Assembly: GCA_024696355.1 (NCBI GenBank)
Contig: JAILGV010000168.1
Location: 1-50,529 of the forward strand
Source of the DNA: Solobacterium sp.
GTDB taxonomy: Bacteria > Bacillota_I > Bacilli_A > Erysipelotrichales > Erysipelotrichaceae
DNA: 50,529 nucleotides
Direction: 5' to 3'
A program made the position numbers and the translations under genes. The notes under the pieces were generated by a model, which was not told the origin of the DNA, made no database searches, and worked only from the letters and a program-made list of their open reading frames with translations. Numbering within the stretch: position 1 is the first letter of the stretch; every line of letters begins with the position of its first letter. Of this stretch, positions 24,295 through 33,296 are shown piece after piece.

Positions 24295-25101
24295 TTATTT
24301 GGAAAGAAGGGCGGCATCATCGGCGAATTCTTCGCCGGAAGCCTCTTCGAATTTTCTGAGCAGATCCTCGACGGTCAGCTTTTTCTTTTCTTCGCCTTTG
24401 ATATCAAACATGATTGTTCCTTCATACATCATGATCAGACGGTTGCCGACAGCGATTGCATCACGCATGTTGTGGGTGACCATAAGTGCAGTGAGATGAT
24501 CCTGTTCAACGATTTCCTGTGTCAGATCAAGAACTTTCTTCGCAGTTTTCGGATCAAGTGCCGCGGTATGCTCATCAAGAAGCAGGAGCTTGGGCTTCTG
24601 CATTGAAGCCATCAGAAGGGTGACAGCCTGTCTCTGTCCGCCGGAAAGAAGTCCGACTTTGGCAGTCATGCGGTCCTCCAGGCCAAGGTGAAGTTTCTTC
24701 AGTCTTTCCTTGTATACTTCTCTTTCCTGCGCTGTAACTCCCCATGAAAGACCTCTCGGTCTGCCGCGTCTTGCTGCAAGTGCGAGATTCTCCTCCAGCT
24801 GCATTGTTGCGGCTGTTCCGGTCATAGGATCCTGGAATACACGGCCGATCAGATTTGCACGTCTGAAGTCAGGAAGTCCGGTAACGTCAATGCCGTCAAT
24901 TACAATTGAGCCGCTGTCCACAGGCCATGTTCCGGCAACTGCATTCAGCATTGTTGATTTTCCGGCACCGTTGCCGCCGATGACAGTAACGAAGTCTCCT
25001 TCCTCCATGGAAAGTGATACATCAATCAGTGCTTTCTTTTCATTGATTGTTCCGGGATTGAATGTCTTGAAGATATGATTAACTTCCAGCATTGCACACA
25101 T
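24295..25101 (-). CDS. ABC importer ATP-binding protein (TrpZ-like)
   Basis: A 268-residue ATPase of an importer. Walker A is GGNGAGKST (42-50), the signature is LLSGGQRQAV, and Walker B is LLLLDEHTAALDP. It is the last gene of a three-gene minus-strand operon with a permease and a lipoprotein binding protein, starting after AAGGAGG and 2 bases past the permease stop. This gene set (PF04392 binding protein, BPD_transp_2-like permease, ATPase) is the TrpXYZ-type system that imports tryptophan in streptococci. The substrate here is not shown by the sequence. Confidence 0.93.
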   Translation of the reverse strand: MCAMLEVNHIFKTFNPGTINEKKALIDVSLSMEEGDFVTVIGGNGAGKSTMLNAVAGTWPVDSGSIVIDGIDVTGLPDFRRANLIGRVFQDPMTGTAATMQLEENLALAARRGRPRGLSWGVTAQEREVYKERLKKLHLGLEDRMTAKVGLLSGGQRQAVTLLMASMQKPKLLLLDEHTAALDPKTAKKVLDLTQEIVEQDHLTALMVTHNMRDAIAVGNRLIMMYEGTIMFDIKGEEKKKLTVEDLLRKFEEASGEEFADDAALLSK

Positions 25102-25103
25102 AA

Positions 25104-26072
25104 TCAGGCCTCCTTGCTCGCTTTGGCAGCGTTTTTACCGGCTCTTGCAAAGCTGGTCTTCTGATGTTCCTGCAGATAGGGAACCGCCAGGAATACCGCG
25201 ACGATAATTGAAGTGAAGAGCTTCAGCATATTTGAATTGACTTTCAGCCATAAAACAATAATGACAATGATGTAGTAAAGAATGCCGCCGATTACAACAA
25301 AGGAAAGACGGCCGGCAAAGTTCAGATATTTGCCCAGCAAAGCGTCTCCGATTACCTCACCGATAATAACTGCGGCAAGGCCGATGACGATGGCGCCCTT
25401 ACCCATATTGATATCTGCAAATCCCTGATACTGCGCCATCAGTCCGCCAGAAAGGGCAACAAGTCCGTTGGCAAGTGCAAGACCGAGAACCTTCATGACA
25501 TTGATATTGATGCCCTGAGCTTTAGCCATGGTGGAATTGCATCCGGTTGCTCTCATTGCCGAACCGTGTTCGGTTCCGAAATACCAGTAAAGCACAGCGA
25601 TTATTACAGCGGCGAAGATAAAGCCGGTAACAATTGCCATGGGAATATTTCTGGAGGTAATTGCCAGATGATATTTATCAACCGGGATTGCCTTATTGGC
25701 AACCATGCCCATGATGGCAAGGTTGATAGAGTAAAGTGCAAACTGTGTCAGAATACCTGACAGAATAGCCGGAATACCCATCTTTGTATTCAGCAGTCCG
25801 GTTGTGATGCCGGCTGCCATTCCGGCCAGTACTGAAACAAATATTGCCAGCCATACATTGTGTCCGTTCAGAAGCATCATGGCAACAACAGCACCGCCTG
25901 TAGTAAACGAACCGTCAACAGTCAGGTCAGAGACACCGAGAAGGCGAAAGGTAATGTAAACACCCAGTGCCATAATTCCCCAGATAATGCCCTGGGCAAT
26001 TCCGGAAGGAAAAGCACCGATCAGATTTGAAATGCTTAATCCTTTTGCCATTACAATTCCAGCATAAATCAT
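25104..26072 (-). CDS. ABC importer permease (TrpY-like, BPD_transp_2 family)
   Basis: A 322-residue permease with about nine hydrophobic segments. It begins MIYAGIVMAKGLSISNLIGA and has the family-type GVSDLTVDGSFTTGGAV and LALANGLVALSGGLMAQYQGFADI segments. It is the membrane channel of the importer with the flanking ATPase and binding protein. The start follows GGAGG at 6 bases. An upstream hairpin separates it from the binding-protein gene and probably lowers its expression relative to that gene. Confidence 0.92.
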   Translation of the reverse strand: MIYAGIVMAKGLSISNLIGAFPSGIAQGIIWGIMALGVYITFRLLGVSDLTVDGSFTTGGAVVAMMLLNGHNVWLAIFVSVLAGMAAGITTGLLNTKMGIPAILSGILTQFALYSINLAIMGMVANKAIPVDKYHLAITSRNIPMAIVTGFIFAAVIIAVLYWYFGTEHGSAMRATGCNSTMAKAQGININVMKVLGLALANGLVALSGGLMAQYQGFADINMGKGAIVIGLAAVIIGEVIGDALLGKYLNFAGRLSFVVIGGILYYIIVIIVLWLKVNSNMLKLFTSIIVAVFLAVPYLQEHQKTSFARAGKNAAKASKEA

Positions 26073-26111
26073 CGTAAACCTCCAGAAATCTGTATCTTAT
26101 AAATTAACATA

Positions 26112-26136
26112 ATGGGGTGCCGGACGGACACCCCAT
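26112..26136 (-). terminator. Intercistronic hairpin between binding-protein and permease genes
   Basis: ATGGGGTG (26112-26119) and CACCCCAT (26129-26136) form an 8-bp stem. On the minus strand it is followed by TATGTTAATTT rather than a solid T tract, as expected for a partial attenuator or mRNA-stabilising stem in binding-protein operons. Confidence 0.6.
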
Positions 26137-26160
26137 CTTTTAAAAACTCTTTTTTTTATT

Positions 26161-27180
26161 TTATTCGATAACTGCAAATCCATCCGGAACAGTGATTCCG
26201 AGTGCTTCGCATCTTGCGGGAACATACTTCTTTACCGGATCGGGGAAGTATTCAATCGGCATTGTGCTGATATCTTCACCCTTGAGGATTCTGACAGCCA
26301 TTTCACCGGTTGTTCTGCCGAGATCATAATAATTGATGGAAAGAGTGGCAATTCCGCATCCTGCAGCGATTCCTTCTTCACCCGCGATAATAGGAACGCC
26401 GGCAGCCAGTGCAACTGAATCGATCAGTTCAGTGCAGGAAGCTGCTGTATTGTCAGTCGGGATATAAAGTGCATCCTGCTCGGAGCATGCCTGCTGCATA
26501 ACTGCGGAAACATCGTTTGTATCAGCGAATGTATAAATTGTAACTGTTTTGCCTGCATCAGTCAGAGCTTTTTCAACTACGTTCGCCTGATAAACGGAAT
26601 TTGCTTCGGCATTGCAGAAGACGATGCCGATGTTGACAGCGTCGGGAATCAGTTCGTCAAACAGTGCCGCCTGCTGATCAAGCGGTGCCAGATCACTGGT
26701 TCCGGAAATATTTCCGCCGACAGTTCCGCTGAAGTTGTCGATATCGAGAGCAGTTCCGTATTCTGTGACAGCTGTTCCGAGAATGGGAATCTGGTTTGTT
26801 GCGGCTGCAGAAGCCTGCAGGGCAGGAGTTGCATTTGCGAGAATCAGATCAACACCTTCGTTCACGAGACTGTTTGCAATTACAGAACATGTTGCAACAT
26901 CACCGGAAGCATTCTGACTGTCGAATGTGACTTTGTCTCCGAATTCTTCGGTAAGGACATCTACGAATCCCTGTGTTGCCGCATCAAGTGCAGCATGCTG
27001 CACAAACTGCAGTGTTCCGACAAGATAGCTTTCGTTTTCGTTTGATGCTTCTGAAGAGGCTGTTTCAGCAGCGGGTTCAGGCTTTTCGGAAGCCGAAGCT
27101 GCATCAGATGAACCGCAGGCCGCAATGCCTGTGCACATTACAGCTGCGAGTAACAGGTTTGTAAATTTTTTCATACTCAT
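26161..27180 (-). CDS. ABC substrate-binding lipoprotein (TrpX-like, PF04392)
   Basis: Captures the substrate outside the membrane. The signal peptide ends in a lipobox with lipidated Cys22 (GIAACGSS), followed by a low-complexity Ala/Ser/Glu linker and two Rossmann-like lobes (VGTLQFVQHAALDAATQGF; NIGIVFCNAEANSVYQ; PIIAGEEGIAAGCGIATLSINYYDLG). This is the PF04392 pattern of TrpX proteins. The second ATG is chosen: the first at 27184-27186 lies only one base from GGGAG, the one at 27178-27180 lies 7 bases away, giving 339 residues. Amino-acid or nucleoside-like ligands are possible. Confidence 0.9.
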   Translation of the reverse strand: MSMKKFTNLLLAAVMCTGIAACGSSDAASASEKPEPAAETASSEASNENESYLVGTLQFVQHAALDAATQGFVDVLTEEFGDKVTFDSQNASGDVATCSVIANSLVNEGVDLILANATPALQASAAATNQIPILGTAVTEYGTALDIDNFSGTVGGNISGTSDLAPLDQQAALFDELIPDAVNIGIVFCNAEANSVYQANVVEKALTDAGKTVTIYTFADTNDVSAVMQQACSEQDALYIPTDNTAASCTELIDSVALAAGVPIIAGEEGIAAGCGIATLSINYYDLGRTTGEMAVRILKGEDISTMPIEYFPDPVKKYVPARCEALGITVPDGFAVIE

Positions 27181-27201
27181 TTTCATTCTCCCTGAAAGTG
27201 T

Positions 27202-27217
27202 TTACAACACATTGTAA
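27202..27217. promoter_or_regulatory. Palindromic operator candidate at the importer start site
   Basis: TTACAA-CACA-TTGTAA, perfect 6-base arms. It starts at the edge of the -10 box and covers the predicted +1 of the minus-strand transcript, a usual repressor position. Confidence 0.5.
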
Positions 27218-27244
27218 TTTTATACGATTTACTGAAACAGTCAA
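27217..27244 (-). promoter_or_regulatory. Promoter of the TrpXYZ-like operon
   Basis: Minus-strand TTGACT (27239-27244) and TAAAAT (27217-27222) with a 16-base spacer. No T-box is present on this strand. Confidence 0.5.
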
Positions 27245-27315
27245 TCATATTATCTGAATTTGTCAAAAATATTTTTTCCTTTAAATTACTTATTTAATGT
27301 GTTAACATACATAGG

Positions 27316-27534
27316 AAATCGATGACGAAGTCGAGTAGTGTTTCAATTTCGTATCAAGAGAGCAGACGGCCGGTGCGAGTCTGTTATGAAGGAAACATGA
27401 AGCTGCTTCTGAGAGCACCCAATCCGTGCCGCATATCTGCGTTAAAGATCAATTAAGGTGCGCATGAAAAATGCGAATCAGGATGGTACCGCGCGAACAG
27501 CGTTCCTGTATGTTTCAGGAACGTTTTTATTTAT
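27316..27534 (+). promoter_or_regulatory. Alanine T-box riboswitch of alaS
   Basis: A tRNA-sensing leader. The conserved T-box AGGATGGTACCGCG is at 27480-27493 and the Stem I element GGTGCGAG at 27372-27379. A GCT alanine codon pair lies in the putative specifier loop (27402-27407) before CTGAGAG. A terminator follows: CGTTCCTG (27501-27508) pairs with CAGGAACG (27516-27523), then TTTTTATTT. Uncharged tRNA-Ala would favour the antiterminator and alaS expression. The promoter is probably TTGTCA (27260-27265) with an imperfect -10. Confidence 0.9.
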
Positions 27535-27547
27535 TTCAGGAGGAATT

Positions 27548-30190
27548 ATGGAACAGAAACAGTTAACAGGGAATCAGGTCAGACAGATGTTCCTGGACTT
27601 CTTCAAGTCCAAGGGATGCATGGTGGAACCGGGAGCCAGTCTGATTCCGCATAACGATCCTACGCTTTTATGGATCAATGCCGGTGTGTCCGCTCTTAAA
27701 AAGTACTTTGACGGAACCGAGAAGCCGGCATGCAACAGAATCTGCAATGCCCAGAAATCAATTCGTACAAATGATATTGAAAATGTAGGCAAAACTGCCA
27801 GACATCACACATTCTTTGAAATGCTCGGCAATTTCTCGATCGGTGATTATTTCAAACAGGAAGCGATTCCCTGGGCATGGGAATTCCTGACAAGCCCGGA
27901 ATGGATCGGATTTGATCCTGAAAAGCTTTATGTAACGGTATATCCTGACGATGACGAAGCATACAATCTCTGGATCAAAGTCGGTATGAATCCGTCGCAT
28001 ATCAGAAAAACAGCCGACAACTTCTGGGAGATCGGAAGAGGACCCGGCGGACCGGATACGGAACTCTATTATGACAGAGGAGAAAAATACGATCCGAAAG
28101 GTCTTGGTGAAAAACTGTTCTTTGAGGATATCGAAAACGACAGATACATCGAAGTCTGGAATATCGTATTCTCACAGTATGACTGCCGTCCCGGTGAAGT
28201 TGACCGCTCGGAATACAAAGAACTGCCGCAGAAGAATATTGATACCGGCATGGGTCTGGAAAGACTAGTCTGCCTGATTCAGGACGGTGAGACAAACTTC
28301 GACACGGATCTCTTCCTGCCGGTAATTCACGCAGCAGAAAAATTCGCAAAGCATTCATATGACGAGCGTGAATACAAGATGGCATACCGGGTTATTGCCG
28401 ATCATATCAGAACTGTTACATTCGCCATCGCTGACGGCGCAATGTTCTCCAATGAGGGCAGAGGCTACGTATTGAGAAGAGTTCTGAGAAGGGCTGTACG
28501 CTACGGCATCAAGCTCGGTATCGAAGGATCATTTATGTACCGTCTGGTACCTGTGGTGGCAGAAAACATGAAGGATTACTATCCGTATCTGCTGGGCAGG
28601 GTCGATCATATCGCCAAGCTTGTAAAGAATGAGGAAGAATCGTTCCACAAGACACTTGCCAACGGTGAAAGTCTGCTTATGGAGCAGCTGAAGAACCATG
28701 AGGATACCAAAACACTTCCGGGCGAAGTTGTATTCAAGCTTTACGATACATACGGATTCCCGAAGGAACTGACTGCTGAAATTGCCGAAGACAACGGTTA
28801 TGTCATTGACATTGACGGATTTAATAAGGAAATGCAGGCTCAGAAAGAACGTGCAAGAGCAGCCAGGGGCGACCAGCAGTCAATGCACGGGCAGTCGAAG
28901 GATCTGATGGACTTTACGGATGCCTCGAAATTTACCGGCTATACCGACAGAAAATGCACCGGAAAAGTTATCGCACTGTTCAAGGAAGGCGTACGCGTTG
29001 ATGAGCTTGAAGATGAGGGTGATATTATCCTTGATCAGACATGCTTCTATGCGGAAAGCGGCGGCCAGTGCGCTGATACCGGAAAGGTCTGGAATGATGC
29101 ATTCAAGGCTGATGTAACCGATGTGAAGAAAGCACCTCATCAGCAGCCTCTGCATCATATCGAAAACGTCGAAGGCACGCTTCATGAAGGCGATGTCATT
29201 GAAGGTGAGTATGATTATGAAGCACGTCAGAAGACACGCGCAAATCATTCTTCACTGCACCTGCTTCAGGCAGCTCTGAAAACCGTTCTGGGTGATCATG
29301 TGGCTCAGGCAGGATCTTATAACGGTCCGGAATACGGAAGATTTGACTTCACGCACTTTGAAAAGCCTACGGATGAGCAGCTGAAGGAAGTGGAGCGCAT
29401 TGTCAATGAAAAGATTATGGAGGCTATTCCCGTAACAACGGAAGTGCTTCCGATCGAAGAAGCAAAAAAGACAGGTGCTACGGCTCTGTTTGATGAAAAG
29501 TACGGTGATTTCGTAAGAGTTGTTTCCATGGGCAAATTCTCAAGTGAATTCTGCGGAGGTACGCATGCATCGAACACTTCGGACCTCGGAGTATTCCGTA
29601 TTGTATCCGAAGAATCAATCGGAAGCGGAATCCGACGTATTACAAGCGAAACAAAGATGAAAGCATATGATTCCTTCAAAAAGGAGGAAGAGTATCTGCT
29701 TGAAAGCGCCAGGTATTTCAAGATGCAGAATTACGGCGGTCTGCATGAAAGAATTCAGAAGCTGATTGACGAAAACAATGCACTCCGCAAGGAAGTTGCT
29801 GAAGCTAAACAGAAGGCAATGCTCGCGGATGCAGCATCCCAGGTTGCCAAAGCCGAAAACATCAACGGTCTCAGTGTACTTCTGCTCAGTGTAAACGACA
29901 TGGATACCGGTGCCATGAAGGGCTATGCGGAAACTCTGCGCAACCGTATGACTGACGGTCTGGTTCTGATTGCCAATACAGTTGCCAATGAAAAGGTCAC
30001 ATTTGTGTGTGCTGCTTCCAAAGCGGCAATTGCCAAAGGACTGAATGCCGGTGCACTCGTTAAAGCTGCAGCACAGCTGACAGGCGGAAACGGCGGCGGA
30101 CGTCCCGACATGGCTCAGGCCGGCGGCCGCGATGTCAGCAAAGTTGACGCGGCGCTTGCGGAAGTTAAAAACAAAATTACAAACGCGTAA
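27548..30190 (+). CDS. alaS: Alanyl-tRNA synthetase
   Basis: Class II synthetase, 880 residues. The aminoacylation domain (about 1-240, GNQVRQMFLDFFKSKG, NAGVSALKKYF) is followed by a tRNA-recognition helical region, the editing domain (HSSLHLLQAAL; zinc/editing motif CGGTHASNT) and a C-terminal DHHA1-like domain (GGNGGGRPDMAQAGG). An upstream in-frame ATG at 27458 lies inside the T-box, so the ATG at 27548 after AGGAGG is the start. Controlled by the alanine T-box. Confidence 0.98.
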   Translation: MEQKQLTGNQVRQMFLDFFKSKGCMVEPGASLIPHNDPTLLWINAGVSALKKYFDGTEKPACNRICNAQKSIRTNDIENVGKTARHHTFFEMLGNFSIGDYFKQEAIPWAWEFLTSPEWIGFDPEKLYVTVYPDDDEAYNLWIKVGMNPSHIRKTADNFWEIGRGPGGPDTELYYDRGEKYDPKGLGEKLFFEDIENDRYIEVWNIVFSQYDCRPGEVDRSEYKELPQKNIDTGMGLERLVCLIQDGETNFDTDLFLPVIHAAEKFAKHSYDEREYKMAYRVIADHIRTVTFAIADGAMFSNEGRGYVLRRVLRRAVRYGIKLGIEGSFMYRLVPVVAENMKDYYPYLLGRVDHIAKLVKNEEESFHKTLANGESLLMEQLKNHEDTKTLPGEVVFKLYDTYGFPKELTAEIAEDNGYVIDIDGFNKEMQAQKERARAARGDQQSMHGQSKDLMDFTDASKFTGYTDRKCTGKVIALFKEGVRVDELEDEGDIILDQTCFYAESGGQCADTGKVWNDAFKADVTDVKKAPHQQPLHHIENVEGTLHEGDVIEGEYDYEARQKTRANHSSLHLLQAALKTVLGDHVAQAGSYNGPEYGRFDFTHFEKPTDEQLKEVERIVNEKIMEAIPVTTEVLPIEEAKKTGATALFDEKYGDFVRVVSMGKFSSEFCGGTHASNTSDLGVFRIVSEESIGSGIRRITSETKMKAYDSFKKEEEYLLESARYFKMQNYGGLHERIQKLIDENNALRKEVAEAKQKAMLADAASQVAKAENINGLSVLLLSVNDMDTGAMKGYAETLRNRMTDGLVLIANTVANEKVTFVCAASKAAIAKGLNAGALVKAAAQLTGGNGGGRPDMAQAGGRDVSKVDAALAEVKNKITNA

Positions 30191-30195
30191 AAAGG

Positions 30196-30243
30196 AAGAC
30201 ATCCGGATGAGGTGAAATGCCGACATTGCCGGGTGTCTTTTTC
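30196..30243 (+). terminator. Terminator after alaS
   Basis: AAGACATCCGG and CCGGGTGTCTT form an 11-bp stem with one G-T pair around a 22-base loop, then TTTCG. The loop is longer than usual. Confidence 0.75.
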
Positions 30244-30280
30244 GTTTATAATTAATAAGATGAAACACGGAGGCATTCAC

Positions 30281-32185
30281 ATGTCTGAAAAATCATTTTT
30301 TAAAATTGCGGCTGCAGCTGCTGTTCTTATTTCGGGCTGCAGCAGAAAACCATCAGAAAAAGAGACAGATACCGGTTCTCCGGAAGCACACATTGAAGAA
30401 GTCGTTTCGGCAATGACTGATGAAGAAAAGATCACGCAGATGCTTATGCCGGCATTCAGAGTATGGAAGGAAGCAGACAGCACATCAAATATCACTGAGC
30501 TCAATGATGTACTCAGGGATCTTCTGAAAAGACGTCATTTCGGAGGTGTGATCCTGTTTGGGGAAAACATAGCCGGCGAACAGCAGACACGCATGCTTTC
30601 CGAAGCGATGCAGAGAGCAAATATTGAAGGCGGGGCGCCGGCAGGCTTATTCATTGCGGCTGATCAGGAAGGCGGAAGTGTCACCAGACTTTCATACGGA
30701 ACACAGATGCCGGGCAATATGGCCCTTTGTGCTTCGGGTGATTACCTGATTACTGAAAAATGTGCTCAGACGATCGGCAGTGAACTTGCTGCCGCAGGAA
30801 TCAATCTTGATTTCGCTCCCGATATGGATGTCAATGTCAATCCGTCAAATCCGGTCATCGGGATCAGATCATTTTCCGATGATCCGGAAATGACGGCAGA
30901 ATACGGAATCCGTTATGCGCAGGGACTGCACAATGCCGGAATTATGACCTGCATGAAGCATTTTCCGGGGCATGGAGATACGGCGCAGGACAGTCACACC
31001 GGTCTTCCTTTAGTAGATAAATCAAAGGATGAACTTGATGCATGTGAACTGATACCTTTTAACAGAGGACGTGAAAATGCCGACATGATTATGACGGCTC
31101 ATATTGTCTTTCCGCAGATTGAAACAGCTTCCTATATATCAAAAAAAGACGGAAGCAAGATTTTCCTTCCTGCTTCACTGTCAGAAAAGATGATCAGCGG
31201 AATACTGCGGAACGAGTTCCATTATGACGGGGTGGTTATAACCGATTCAATGCTCATGGATGCAGTTGCTGTTCATTTTGATCCGGTTGATGCGGCTGTA
31301 CTTACAGTGAATGCCGGTTCGGATATGATTCTGATGCCTGTTGAAATCAATTCTGCCGATTCAGCAGCACGTCTTGACGAATATATATCTTCTGTTTCCG
31401 AACGGGTGAAAAAGGGCGAGATCAGTAAGGACAGACTCAATGAAGCTGTCAGAAGAATACTGAAGCTGAAAATGAAATACGGGCTGTTTGATGTTAAAGA
31501 TAACAGCACAGGTCAGAAAAACATCAGCATCTCTGAAGACCATGCTGTTGAATGGGAAGCTGCTTTAAAGGCAGTTACACTGATTAAAAATGATAATGAT
31601 ATGCTTCCCGTCAGGTCCGGAAGCAGCGTATTGATCACTGTGCCGTATGATTCACAGATGAATTCTGCCGAATATGCTGTCAGACTGCTTAAGAATGAAG
31701 GGATAATTGACAGTGCTGCAGATATCAAAGTTATAAAAAGCAGTGAAGCCGGCAGTACCGCAGCTCAGATTGCTGCCGAATATGATGCTGTAATAGCTGT
31801 TTCGGCAATGTACAGCCGGTCTGATATTGATGCAGAGGGAGAGAACTGCAAAATCATTGATAAACTGACATCTGCGATGCATTCGGCAGGAAAGCAGATT
31901 GCTGTCATCAGCGCCCAGCTTCCGTATGATGCGGCCAGATTTACGGAGGCAGATGCACTGGCTGCCTGCTACAATGCCCGCGGCATGCGGATAATGCCGG
32001 AAAACGGAAACTGTCCGGCAGAATACGGACCTAACATTCCGGCAGCAATATATACTGCATTCGGCGGAAACAGTCCGACAGGCGTACTGCCGGTAAATAT
32101 CATGAAGCTGAACAGTGATTACAGTTACAGCAGCGAGATCATGTACGGCCGGGGATTCGGCCTCAGTTACAGCGGCAGACCGTAA
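30281..32185 (+). CDS. Glycoside hydrolase family 3 lipoprotein (NagZ-like)
   Basis: A secreted, membrane-anchored GH3 enzyme, 634 residues. The lipobox LISGC lipidates Cys20. The GH3 barrel carries AADQEGGSVTRL, KHFPGHGDTAQDSHTGLP (the Asp-His dyad typical of NagZ beta-N-acetylglucosaminidases) and the nucleophile Asp in VVITDSMLMDAV. A GH3 C-terminal domain follows. A role in cell-wall sugar turnover is inferred. The start after GGAGG at 30281 is preferred to the in-frame ATG at 30260; a TATAAT at 30247-30252 suggests its own promoter. It sits between alaS and ireB, which are often adjacent. Confidence 0.88.
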   Translation: MSEKSFFKIAAAAAVLISGCSRKPSEKETDTGSPEAHIEEVVSAMTDEEKITQMLMPAFRVWKEADSTSNITELNDVLRDLLKRRHFGGVILFGENIAGEQQTRMLSEAMQRANIEGGAPAGLFIAADQEGGSVTRLSYGTQMPGNMALCASGDYLITEKCAQTIGSELAAAGINLDFAPDMDVNVNPSNPVIGIRSFSDDPEMTAEYGIRYAQGLHNAGIMTCMKHFPGHGDTAQDSHTGLPLVDKSKDELDACELIPFNRGRENADMIMTAHIVFPQIETASYISKKDGSKIFLPASLSEKMISGILRNEFHYDGVVITDSMLMDAVAVHFDPVDAAVLTVNAGSDMILMPVEINSADSAARLDEYISSVSERVKKGEISKDRLNEAVRRILKLKMKYGLFDVKDNSTGQKNISISEDHAVEWEAALKAVTLIKNDNDMLPVRSGSSVLITVPYDSQMNSAEYAVRLLKNEGIIDSAADIKVIKSSEAGSTAAQIAAEYDAVIAVSAMYSRSDIDAEGENCKIIDKLTSAMHSAGKQIAVISAQLPYDAARFTEADALAACYNARGMRIMPENGNCPAEYGPNIPAAIYTAFGGNSPTGVLPVNIMKLNSDYSYSSEIMYGRGFGLSYSGRP

Positions 32186-32304
32186 CAGTGCTTTGGTCTC
32201 CGTGTGACAAAAGCTTAATTTTTGCACAGTATTAAAGACGGTGAACAGTGTACTTTTATCTGATTTTGATTTAGAATATTCGTAACGAAAAGGGAGGGTC
32301 TTTT

Positions 32305-32571
32305 ATGAACAGGAATGATATGTCACCCACAGTTAGTTTTAATGCTGATCAGGTAAGACGAGAGAACATCCGGCAGGTTCTGATACTTGTTCAAAATGCC
32401 CTGGAAGAAAGAGGATACAACGCAATCAATCAGCTTGCAGGATATCTGATTTCTAACGATCCGGCATATATCTCAAGCCACAAAAATGCCCGCAGCATTA
32501 TCCAGTCTGTAGAGCGTCACGAGGTAATAGAAGAACTTGTCAGATTTTACCTCGAGGAAAACAACGGGTGA
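32305..32571 (+). CDS. ireB: IreB family regulatory phosphoprotein (DUF965)
   Basis: An 88-residue protein. The sequence SFNADQVRRENIRQVLILVQ and the C-terminal RHEVIEELVRFYLEEN are IreB signatures. In Enterococcus, IreB is phosphorylated by the PASTA kinase IreK and tunes cephalosporin tolerance. It begins after GGGAGG. The stop overlaps the GTG start of ruvX (GTGA). The order ireB-ruvX-DUF1292-mltG is a conserved Bacillota cluster. A TAGAAT -10-like box occurs at 32271-32276. Confidence 0.95.
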   Translation: MNRNDMSPTVSFNADQVRRENIRQVLILVQNALEERGYNAINQLAGYLISNDPAYISSHKNARSIIQSVERHEVIEELVRFYLEENNG

Positions 32572-32996
32572 AATATATAGGTCTCGATTTGGGAAGTGTA
32601 ACATGCGGTGTCGCTGCCAGTGACACCGGTTTTATCTGTCATTCGGTTGATACGATCAGATTCAAACCGGATGATTATGATACATGTCTGGACAAGCTTC
32701 TGATTCTTCTTGAAAAAGAAAAGCCGGATCTGATTGTTCTTGGCCTGCCGCTGAAGAACAATGACCGGATCGGGGAAAGAGCTGAAATCTGTCTGGAATT
32801 CGGAAGAGTCCTTGAAATTGAAAGCGGCATTCCCGTAAAAATGTGGGATGAGCGCTTTACAACAAAGGAAAGTGAAGAGATACTGCTTGAAGCTGATGTC
32901 TCGAGAAAAAAGAGAAAAAAGGTAATCGACAGGATGGCTGCAATGACGATACTGCAGTCGTACCTTGATTCGGGTGAAAATAGAAAAGGCGTATAA
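32568..32996 (+). CDS. ruvX: Putative pre-16S rRNA nuclease / Holliday-junction resolvase-like YqgF
   Basis: An RNase H-fold protein of 142 residues. The acidic residues include Asp in YIGLDLGSVTCGVA, Glu in DERFTTKESEEIL and Asp in DRMAAMTILQSYLD; these are the YqgF active-site positions. Known members process 16S rRNA 5' ends, and recombination roles are debated. The start is GTG at 32568, overlapping the ireB stop. A hairpin spans its stop codon, so readthrough to the next gene may be partial. Confidence 0.95.
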   Translation: MKYIGLDLGSVTCGVAASDTGFICHSVDTIRFKPDDYDTCLDKLLILLEKEKPDLIVLGLPLKNNDRIGERAEICLEFGRVLEIESGIPVKMWDERFTTKESEEILLEADVSRKKRKKVIDRMAAMTILQSYLDSGENRKGV

Positions 32997-33008
32997 TTCG
33001 CCTTTTGT
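32984..33008 (+). terminator. Hairpin over the ruvX stop codon
   Basis: AAAAGGCG (32984-32991) pairs with CGCCTTTT (32999-33006) around TATAATT, followed by GTTG. The T run is part of the stem, so it may only attenuate. Confidence 0.55.
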
Positions 33009-33029
33009 TGCGTATAAAGGAGCGTGCAT

Positions 33030-33296
33030 ATGGAAGATACAAACAGATTAATTATCACGGATGAGAGCGGCCAGGAAAAGGAGATGGAGATTATTCTGAC
33101 TTTTGAAAATTCCGAAACCGGGAAGAACTACGTCCTGTTTACTGATCCGAATGATGACAGCGGAGATGTTTTTGCCTACACATATGATGAAGACGGCAAT
33201 CTTGATGAAGTGACCGATGAGGCCGAATTTGAAATGTGTTCCGAAGTTCTCGGCGCATTTATTGATGAGGAAGAAGATGGCGAAGAAGAAGCGTAA
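33030..33296 (+). CDS. DUF1292 protein (YrzB family)
   Basis: An 88-residue acidic protein. The patterns DESGQEKEMEIILTFE and VFAYTYDEDG are the DUF1292 hallmarks, and the C-terminus is Glu/Asp-rich. The function is unknown. The ATG at 33030 is chosen: AAAGGAG (33016-33022) is 7 bases away, while the in-frame GTG at 33024 is too close. It overlaps mltG by 20 bases. The position between ruvX and mltG is conserved in Bacillota. Confidence 0.9.
   Translation: MEDTNRLIITDESGQEKEMEIILTFENSETGKNYVLFTDPNDDSGDVFAYTYDEDGNLDEVTDEAEFEMCSEVLGAFIDEEEDGEEEA

Noticed and set aside
27458-27547. Extended N-terminus of alaS from an ATG at 27458
   Set aside because: This stretch is the 3' half of the T-box, including the T-box motif and terminator; the AGGAGG site and conserved AlaS N-terminus fit the ATG at 27548.
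33217-33276. Longer MltG from an ATG at 33217
   Set aside because: The extra 20 residues fall inside the DUF1292 gene and lack a ribosome binding site; the typical basic start is at 33277.
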